Shown: positions 58,045 to 64,000 of the stretch, one piece after another
Layout: each line of letters begins with the position of its first letter
Numbering within the stretch: position 1 is the first letter of the stretch
Origin: Paracoccus onchidii
GTDB taxonomy: Bacteria > Pseudomonadota > Alphaproteobacteria > Rhodobacterales > Rhodobacteraceae
Length of the DNA: 64,000 bases
Direction: 5' to 3'
Assembly (NCBI RefSeq): GCF_028294535.1
Contig: NZ_JAQBIE010000017.1
Coordinates: 32,638 to 96,637 of the forward strand
Program-made: the position numbers and the translations under genes
The notes under the pieces: generated by a model
Database searches by the model: none
Told to the model about the DNA's origin: nothing
Seen by the model: the letters and a program-made list of their open reading frames with translations, nothing else

Positions 58045-59949
58045 ATGAGCCTACCTCCGGGATTTCTTGACGAATTGCGCAACCGCGTTCCGATCAGCCG
58101 CATGATCGGGCGCAAGGTTGTTTGGGATCTGCGTAAATCCAATCAGGCCCGCGGGGATTGGTGGGCGCCTTGTCCGTTTCATCAGGAAAAATCCGCAAGC
58201 TTCCACTGCGATGATCAGAAAGGTTTCTATTACTGCTTTGGTTGCCATGCCAAGGGCGATGCCCTGACCTTTCTGCGCGAGGCCGATGGCCTGAGTTTCA
58301 TGGAAGCCGTCAAGGTGTTGGCCGCCGAGGTTGGAATGACGGTTCCCCAACAGGACCCGCAAGCGCGCGAGCGCAGCGATCGACGGACAAGACTGTTCGA
58401 GGTGACCGAGGCTGCACTCAGGTGGTTCCGCCTGCAATTGCAGACCGGCGCAGCCAGCGAAGCAAGGGATTATCTTGCCCGCCGTGGACTAGATGATGAA
58501 ACCCAACAGCAATTTGACATCGGATTTGCCCCCGATAACCGCCATGCGTTGGGGGCCGCGCTGCGCGAAAAGGGATTTGATGAGGCGCTGATCATCGAGG
58601 CCGGGCTTTGCGCAAGACCTGACGGCGGCGGTGCGGCATATGATCGTTTTCGCGGCAGGATTATTTTTCCGATCAAGGACGGGCAGGGGCGCTGTATCGG
58701 GTTTGGCGGCCGGGCCATGGATCCCAATTCATTCGCCAAATACCTGAACAGCCCTGAAACGCCGCTATTTGACAAAGGGCGCAACCTTTACAACATCGGG
58801 CAGGCACGCTCGGCGGTTGCGAAAGGACAGCCGCTGATCGTCGCTGAAGGCTATATGGATGTCATCGCCCTGTCGCGCGCCGGTTTTCAGGGTGCCGTCG
58901 CGCCTTTGGGAACCGCCGTCACGGAAAATCAACTTCACCTGATGTGGCGCATCAGCCCCGAACCAATCATTGCGCTGGATGGCGATGCAGCCGGACAGCG
59001 GGCTGCACAACGATTGATCGATCTGGCGCTGCCGCTGACCGGTGCCCGGCAGGCATTGCGTTTTGCCATTTTGCCGGCGGGGCAGGATCCTGACGACCTG
59101 ATCAAGACCGCAGGACAGGGCGCGATGACAGCATTGCTTGGGGACGCCAAACCCTTGCTGGATCTGCTTTGGTCACGCGAAACAGAGGGTCAGAACTTTG
59201 ACAGTCCCGAACGCAAGGCGGCGCTGGAACAGCGATTGAAGGATGCGATCGCAAGGATCCCTGACGAGCTGACCCGACAGCATTATAATGAAGAAATCCG
59301 CCGCAAACGCCGGGAATTGTTCGGCGGAAGCTGGCAGCGTGGCGAGCGGGGGCGACAAGATTCCGGGCGCTATCGCGGCCGTTCGCGCACGGGCTCGGCA
59401 CCTGTGCCGATCGGAGCGACGCGGCTGGATGGCCCGAATGCGGGCGCCTCTTTGCTGGAAGGCGCAAGCCTGCTGCTATGCGCGTTTCGCCCCCATCTGG
59501 TTGCCAAGGTCGAGACGCGGCTGGAGCGGTTGATCCCACAGGATGCCGACCGTGCGTCGCTGCTGCACGATCTGTTGACGGGAACGGAATCGGCGGCTGG
59601 TGCGCGCGCTCTTGAAACGCTGCGCGCCGACGCCCATCTGGGCCTGACACCATCCGTTATCAGACAGCAGGACGAGGAAACCGCTGTCACCATTCTGTCC
59701 AATCTTCTGGACCGGCTGGAGGCAGAGCGCGCCGTGGGAACCGAATTGGCCCGCGCTGAAAACGAAATACAAGGAGAGGTGGATGAAGGGTTGACCTGGC
59801 GGATGCAACAGATCGCCCGAGCCCGCCATTTGGCCGAAAGGCCGGATATGGAAGACAGCGGAGACATGAACGAGGATCGCGACGCCCTGTCCGCACAATT
59901 GCAAGACTGGCTGAGCGGTGAAATCTGGCGAAAGCCGCCGCGCGGATAG
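58045..59949 (+). CDS. dnaG: DnaG, DNA primase
   Basis: 634 residues: CHC2 zinc finger (C43, H46, C64, C67; CPFHQEKSASFHC, YYCFGCHAKGDAL), catalytic core with RIIFPIKDGQGRCIGFGGRA, the TOPRIM acid motif VAEGYMDVIALSRAG and ALDGDAAGQRAA, and a variable C-terminal helicase-binding region. It makes RNA primers at the fork. Upstream of rpoD, the conserved macromolecular synthesis order; rpsU is absent. Confidence 0.95.
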   Translation: MSLPPGFLDELRNRVPISRMIGRKVVWDLRKSNQARGDWWAPCPFHQEKSASFHCDDQKGFYYCFGCHAKGDALTFLREADGLSFMEAVKVLAAEVGMTVPQQDPQARERSDRRTRLFEVTEAALRWFRLQLQTGAASEARDYLARRGLDDETQQQFDIGFAPDNRHALGAALREKGFDEALIIEAGLCARPDGGGAAYDRFRGRIIFPIKDGQGRCIGFGGRAMDPNSFAKYLNSPETPLFDKGRNLYNIGQARSAVAKGQPLIVAEGYMDVIALSRAGFQGAVAPLGTAVTENQLHLMWRISPEPIIALDGDAAGQRAAQRLIDLALPLTGARQALRFAILPAGQDPDDLIKTAGQGAMTALLGDAKPLLDLLWSRETEGQNFDSPERKAALEQRLKDAIARIPDELTRQHYNEEIRRKRRELFGGSWQRGERGRQDSGRYRGRSRTGSAPVPIGATRLDGPNAGASLLEGASLLLCAFRPHLVAKVETRLERLIPQDADRASLLHDLLTGTESAAGARALETLRADAHLGLTPSVIRQQDEETAVTILSNLLDRLEAERAVGTELARAENEIQGEVDEGLTWRMQQIARARHLAERPDMEDSGDMNEDRDALSAQLQDWLSGEIWRKPPRG

Positions 59950-59988
59950 CCCGCAACGCTGACTGATTCGGCAATGATCGGTCAGGAT

Positions 59989-60087
59989 GCGAATCAGGTG
60001 CGAATCATTCGCGTTCCCGGGCTTTGATCCGCCACGAAATAACGCTAGAAAAGCCTTCAGGTTCGCGATGATTCGCACCTGATTCGC
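59989..60087. repeat. perfect 20-bp inverted repeat with GANTC sites upstream of rpoD
   Basis: GCGAATCAGGTGCGAATCAT at 59989-60008 and its exact reverse complement at 60068-60087, 59 bases apart. Each arm carries two GANTC sites; one more lies at 59965-59969 and one at 60088-60092. No uridine run follows, so it is unlikely to be a simple terminator. Confidence 0.85.
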
Positions 60088-60115
60088 GAATCGATGCCCG
60101 AGTAAGGAGCCCTGG

Positions 60116-62101
60116 ATGGCCGCCAAGGACAACGACCAAGACAAGACCGACAAGGACGAGAACGCGCATTCGCTGGATATGAGCCAGGCAGCGGTCAAGA
60201 AAATGATCGCCGAAGCCAAAGAGCGTGGCTATATCACCTATGACCAGCTGAACACCGTCTTGCCGCCAGAGCAGGTCAGCAGCGAACAGATCGAAGACGT
60301 CATGTCGATGTTGTCCGAAATGGGCATCAACGTCATTGAAGACGAAGAAAACAGCGACGAATCAGAGGGTGGGGCGGTTGTCACCACCGATTCCGGTTCG
60401 CGCGAGATGGCGGTCGCCGCAACCGAAACCGAAAAGCTGGACCGCACGGACGATCCTGTTCGCATGTATCTGCGCGAAATGGGTTCGGTCGAATTGCTGA
60501 GCCGTGAAGGCGAAATTGCAATCGCCAAGCGGATCGAGGCCGGCCGGAACACGATGATCGCCGGGTTGTGTGAAAGCCCGCTGACATTCAAGGCCATCAC
60601 CATGTGGCGTCAGGAACTTCTGGATGAAGAAATCCTGCTGCGCGATGTGATCGATCTGGAAACCACCTTTGGTCAGTCGATGGAAGACGATGAAGGTGAG
60701 GGTGAAGAGGTCGTCGGCAACAGTACCGAGGAAAGCACCTCGGCACAGCCCGCGCAAAAACGCGAGGAACTGGATGCCGATGGCAATCCGATGCGCGCCG
60801 AAGACGATGACGACGAAGATGACGGCGCGAATTTGTCGCTGGCAGCCATGGAAGCCAGCCTGAAGCCAAAGGTCCTTGAGACGCTCGAAGTCATTGCACT
60901 TTATTACGAACGTCTCGCAGACATGCAGGATCAACGCATGTCCGCGACCTTGAATGAAGATGACAGCTTTTCGGCCAACGCGGAATCCGATTACCAGAAA
61001 CTGCGCGGCGAAATCGTGGCGCTGGTCAATGAACTGCACCTGAACAACAGCCGGATCGAGGCGCTGGTTGACCAGCTATACGGGATCAACCGCCGCATCG
61101 TCACGATCGACAGCGGGATGGTCAAACTGGCCGATTCTGCCCGCATCAACCGCCGCGAGTTCATCGACAATTATCGCGGAAGCGAGCTTGATCCGGCATG
61201 GGTCGACCGGCTTTCGCAGAATGCAGGGCGCGGCTGGCAGGCGCTGTTCGAGCGTTCACGCGACAAGGTCGAGGCGCTGCGCGCCGAAATGGCACAGGTC
61301 GGCCAATATGTCGGCGTCGATATCGAGGAATTCCGCCGTATCGTCAGCCAGGTTCAGCGCGGCGAAAAAGAGGCGCGTCAGGCCAAGAAGGAAATGGTCG
61401 AGGCGAACCTGCGTCTGGTGATCTCGATCGCCAAGAAATACACGAACCGCGGCCTGCAATTCCTTGACCTCATTCAGGAAGGCAATATCGGCCTGATGAA
61501 AGCCGTCGACAAGTTCGAATATCGCCGCGGTTACAAGTTCAGCACCTATGCGACCTGGTGGATCCGCCAGGCTATCACACGCTCGATCGCGGATCAGGCC
61601 CGCACGATCCGTATCCCGGTCCATATGATCGAAACAATCAACAAACTGGTTCGCACGGGCCGCCAGATGCTGCATGAAATCGGCCGCGAACCAACGCCAG
61701 AGGAATTGGCGGACAAGCTGCAGATGCCGCTGGAAAAGGTTCGCAAGGTGATGAAAATCGCCAAGGAGCCGATCAGCCTCGAGACTCCGATCGGGGACGA
61801 GGAAGATAGCCAGCTTGGCGATTTCATCGAGGACAAGAATGCCGTCCTGCCACTGGACAGCGCCATTCAGGAAAACCTCAAGGAAACGACCACCCGCGTG
61901 CTGGCCAGCCTGACCCCCCGCGAAGAACGGGTTCTGCGAATGCGTTTCGGTATCGGCATGAATACCGATCATACCCTGGAAGAGGTCGGCCAGCAGTTCA
62001 GCGTCACGCGAGAACGTATTCGCCAGATCGAGGCAAAGGCGCTTCGCAAGCTGAAGCATCCGTCCAGAAGCAGAAAACTGCGGTCGTTCCTTGATCAATA
62101 G
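60116..62101 (+). CDS. rpoD: RpoD, housekeeping RNA polymerase sigma factor
   Basis: 661 residues: region 1.1 ([20 protein letters not shown]), region 1.2 ([20 protein letters not shown]), an acidic non-conserved insert with runs of Asp/Glu near 200-240, region 2 ([40 protein letters not shown]), region 3 and region 4.2 HTH ([20 protein letters not shown]). AAGGAG lies 8 bases before the ATG. The leader holds a GANTC-rich inverted repeat. The last 11 bases overlap the BLUF gene. Confidence 0.97.
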   Translation: MAAKDNDQDKTDKDENAHSLDMSQAAVKKMIAEAKERGYITYDQLNTVLPPEQVSSEQIEDVMSMLSEMGINVIEDEENSDESEGGAVVTTDSGSREMAVAATETEKLDRTDDPVRMYLREMGSVELLSREGEIAIAKRIEAGRNTMIAGLCESPLTFKAITMWRQELLDEEILLRDVIDLETTFGQSMEDDEGEGEEVVGNSTEESTSAQPAQKREELDADGNPMRAEDDDDEDDGANLSLAAMEASLKPKVLETLEVIALYYERLADMQDQRMSATLNEDDSFSANAESDYQKLRGEIVALVNELHLNNSRIEALVDQLYGINRRIVTIDSGMVKLADSARINRREFIDNYRGSELDPAWVDRLSQNAGRGWQALFERSRDKVEALRAEMAQVGQYVGVDIEEFRRIVSQVQRGEKEARQAKKEMVEANLRLVISIAKKYTNRGLQFLDLIQEGNIGLMKAVDKFEYRRGYKFSTYATWWIRQAITRSIADQARTIRIPVHMIETINKLVRTGRQMLHEIGREPTPEELADKLQMPLEKVRKVMKIAKEPISLETPIGDEEDSQLGDFIEDKNAVLPLDSAIQENLKETTTRVLASLTPREERVLRMRFGIGMNTDHTLEEVGQQFSVTRERIRQIEAKALRKLKHPSRSRKLRSFLDQ

Positions 62102-62510
62102 ACCCAAGGATGCGTCAGATCTGTCGTTCTTTCTCTATCGCAGTTCCGCCGCGCCCGAGATTGGAACTGAAGATCTGACGCAAATCCTGACGGCGGCACG
62201 GCGTCGCAATGCTTTAGTGGGGCTGACAGGCTGTTTGCATTATGAGGACGGCCTTTTTTTCCAGTGGCTGGAAGGGAGCGACAACGAGTTGCGTCCGGTG
62301 GTTGATGCCATCATGCACGACCCCCGGCATCACAGTATCCTCGTGCTTGAACAAGGCGCGTTGGGAACACGTCGGTTCCGCGACTGGAGCATGAAGTTCT
62401 CGGACCGCGATCGCAAATCACTTGTGGACTGGATCGCCCACAAAAATGTCTCTACGGTCGATCGTCAGGAATACGCAGGCGGAGTCAGTTCATTTCTGAT
62501 GTCGCTATAA
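62091..62510 (+). CDS. BLUF domain blue-light photoreceptor (short, stand-alone)
   Basis: 139 residues, essentially one BLUF domain binding FAD. The key photocycle residues are present: Tyr16 (FFLYRSSA), Asn40 ([12 protein letters not shown]) and Gln58 in GLFFQWLEG, in the same spacing as Tyr21, Asn45 and Gln63 of AppA, plus a Trp in RRFRDWSM. No output domain follows. The only reasonable start is TTG 62091, inside the rpoD reading frame, so translation is probably coupled to rpoD. Signal partner unknown. Confidence 0.88.
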   Translation: MINRPKDASDLSFFLYRSSAAPEIGTEDLTQILTAARRRNALVGLTGCLHYEDGLFFQWLEGSDNELRPVVDAIMHDPRHHSILVLEQGALGTRRFRDWSMKFSDRDRKSLVDWIAHKNVSTVDRQEYAGGVSSFLMSL

Positions 62511-62549
62511 TAGGCGTTGGGGCAGTGTGGTTTTGCCCCGACAATCAGA

Positions 62550-63224
62550 TCAGGCCTCGGCCTCGACTAGTGCGGGAAGTTGCACAAAGCGATCGAAACT
62601 GGCGCGGTGAGGCAGTCGATCTATGGGGGTATGGCGATATCCTTCGGAATAGAGAAGGAAGGGCACCCCAATAGCGGCCGCACAATTGGCGTCATATTCA
62701 CTGTCCCCGACAAAAACGCCATTTGGTTGCGAGGGATCCGCACCAAGATTGACAAGCGCAATGCGCAAGGGGGTAGGGTTCGGCTTTTTCTCGGGCTGGG
62801 TATCTCCAGCAACGATGGTCTGAAACAGATTGCCTAGATTGAAGTGTCGAAGAACCGCTTTGGTCGGGGCCAGGGGCTTGTTCGTGCAGATCCCCAGCGG
62901 GTGCCCGCGATCCGCAAGGGTGCCCAATACCTTGGCTACGTCATCAAACAGAATCGTCAGCTCCGTCGCATTCTCATATCGGGTCATGAAAGCCGAGAGC
63001 ATGGCCGTTTTCGTCGTGGTGTCGATATCGCATGCGGCCGCGATCCTGTCCCACAAGACACCGACGCCTCCACCGATAAAGCCCCGCACTTGGTTCAGTT
63101 CCAGCGGCGAATATCCATATCTATTCAGTGCTGCATTGACACAGGCATGAATGTCGGGCGCGCTGTCAATCAGGGTTCCGTCCAGGTCAAACACCACCGG
63201 GCAGGGCGCAAAGCACACACTCAT
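62550..63224 (-). CDS. gph: phosphoglycolate phosphatase, HAD family
   Basis: 224 residues: motif I VVFDLDGTLIDS (Asp13, Asp15), cap helices (LNQVRGFIGGGVGVLWDR), motif II GICTNKP, motif III Lys in DTQPEKKPNPTPLRIA, motif IV FVGDSEYDANCAAAIG. It dephosphorylates 2-phosphoglycolate from DNA repair or oxygenase activity. The ATG overlaps the upstream gene stop (ATGA), preferred to a GTG at 63236. Confidence 0.88.
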   Translation of the reverse strand: MSVCFAPCPVVFDLDGTLIDSAPDIHACVNAALNRYGYSPLELNQVRGFIGGGVGVLWDRIAAACDIDTTTKTAMLSAFMTRYENATELTILFDDVAKVLGTLADRGHPLGICTNKPLAPTKAVLRHFNLGNLFQTIVAGDTQPEKKPNPTPLRIALVNLGADPSQPNGVFVGDSEYDANCAAAIGVPFLLYSEGYRHTPIDRLPHRASFDRFVQLPALVEAEA

Positions 63225-63775
63225 GCGTGCTTCCACTTTATCGAGCAGCCCATTGAAGGCGTCTGGTCTTTCGGGCCTTTGCCCGTTCGTGCGATCTGAA
63301 GCATCGCTTCCAACAGTTCAGGCCGCGCGTCTTTTGGTCCGGCCGAACGGCTAGACGCGTCAAAACGCCCGCGATACTGAAGTTTTCCATCTGCATTGTA
63401 GCCGAAGAAATCAGGGGTGCATTCGGCACCGTAGGCTCGCGCGACGCTTTGAGTGTCGTCGTAGAGGTAAGGAAAGCCAAATCCGTGGTCCTCGGCAAAC
63501 GCAAGCATATGCTCGGGTCCGTCCTGAGGATAGGTATCTACATCATTTGAGGAAATGGCAACGACACCAATACCAGCGTCTTTCATTAACGCAGAGTCAC
63601 GCACGATCCGGTCGATGATTGAACGTACATAGGGACAGTGATTGCAAATGAACATGACAAGCGTGCCATTTTCGCCGCGGATGTCGCAAAGCCGGACATT
63701 CTCGTCGGATGTGGACCTTAGCGAAAAGTCATGCCACGGAGCGTCAAAATCACATACTGGCGGTGATACGGCCAT
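63221..63775 (-). CDS. thioredoxin-fold protein, AhpC/TSA-like
   Basis: 184 residues: a thioredoxin-like fold with the redox motif CNHCPYV (C44 and C47), VVAISSNDVDTYPQDGPEHM, YDDTQSVARAYGAECTPDFF and a cis-Pro TPDFF. This is the common 'thioredoxin family protein' of the resA/peroxiredoxin group, cytoplasmic since no signal peptide is seen. AAGGAGGG before ATG 63775 is excellent. Upstream partner of gph in one operon. Confidence 0.85.
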   Translation of the reverse strand: MAVSPPVCDFDAPWHDFSLRSTSDENVRLCDIRGENGTLVMFICNHCPYVRSIIDRIVRDSALMKDAGIGVVAISSNDVDTYPQDGPEHMLAFAEDHGFGFPYLYDDTQSVARAYGAECTPDFFGYNADGKLQYRGRFDASSRSAGPKDARPELLEAMLQIARTGKGPKDQTPSMGCSIKWKHA

Positions 63776-64000
63776 CAAACCCTCCTTACTGCTGATGCGT
63801 TTGTCCACGAATCACTTGCGACATGCAAGCGTGTCAGATCATTAGTGATTAGCAATTTAATTCCATAACAATGATTATTGCATAAATTCTTGTGTCGAAG
63901 CCAGATAGGAATGTCTCGAACTGGCAAAGTTGATTTGTCGCCTCGGGTCTGACGGATGACGCTTGCGGCATCGGAAAACGATCACGAGGGACAGCGTCAT

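Noticed and set aside
63875..64000. Minus-strand frame open to the window edge (42 codons including TAA), and a plus-strand ATG at 63956 open to the edge
   Set aside because: Too short to judge, no family recognised; the 225 bases after 63775 otherwise hold only an AT-rich likely promoter zone.

Overview
The window is chromosomal DNA of an alphaproteobacterium, almost certainly a Rhodobacterales/Rhodobacteraceae member (Paracoccus/Rhodobacter/Roseobacter-type). Evidence: gene order and families (ppx-rlmE; pyrH-frr-uppS-cdsA-dxr-rseP-bamA-ompH; nrdR-ribD...ribE-ribB-ribH-nusB; dnaG-rpoD; mmcB), a tRNA-His without an encoded G-1 and with A73, GTTC-N7-GTTC LexA boxes and a NaVSp/NaVMs-type sodium channel. 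Coding density is high, with many 4-nt ATGA overlaps. I see no IS element, prophage, CRISPR array or rRNA. Most of the window is core chromosome with small accessory insertions.

Layout: 1-6 kb, end of an ETHE1/Blh-type metallohydrolase, cydDC, and a convergent three-gene folate/one-carbon operon. 6-9 kb, ppx-rlmE and an AraC regulator. 9-20 kb, miaA facing a long plus-strand operon: pyrH, a voltage-gated Na+ channel, frr, uppS, cdsA, dxr, rseP, bamA, ompH (UMP kinase, ribosome recycling, isoprenoid/phospholipid precursors, envelope proteolysis, outer-membrane assembly). 19-24 kb, nucleoside hydrolase, an orphan Fe(III)-binding protein, an ABC-F ATPase, rplU-rpmA. 24-29.7 kb, GNAT, luciferase-like flavoprotein, rmuC-yjbQ, nrdR-ribD. 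29.7-34.3 kb, a minus-strand capsule cassette (KpsC, polysaccharide export lipoprotein, KpsS) lying between ribD and ribE-ribB-ribH-nusB. 37-41 kb, an outer-membrane beta-barrel, a structured noncoding stretch, SOS-controlled mmcB, tRNA-His, and a DUF883/holin-like envelope pair. 41-46 kb, a TAXI-TRAP transporter with DUF1850 and a degenerate receiver protein, then grxD and bolA. 46-51 kb, ligA-recG followed by a 31-codon SOS-controlled membrane peptide. 51-57 kb, NifU-like protein, hisI, gluQRS, trmFO, rplY, an acyltransferase and an FMN-dependent lactate-type dehydrogenase. 57-64 kb, TetR, dnaG, rpoD, a BLUF photoreceptor overlapping rpoD, and a gph/thioredoxin-like pair.

The most promising unlabelled unit is at 50557-50818. 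It has a perfect LexA box over a promoter, a strong ribosome binding site, a 31-residue single-pass membrane peptide and a perfect terminator. It resembles in design the SOS division inhibitor SidA of Caulobacter. Also notable are six GANTC sites inside and around a perfect 20-bp inverted repeat upstream of rpoD, the BLUF gene coupled to rpoD, and a candidate structured RNA at 38806-39025.
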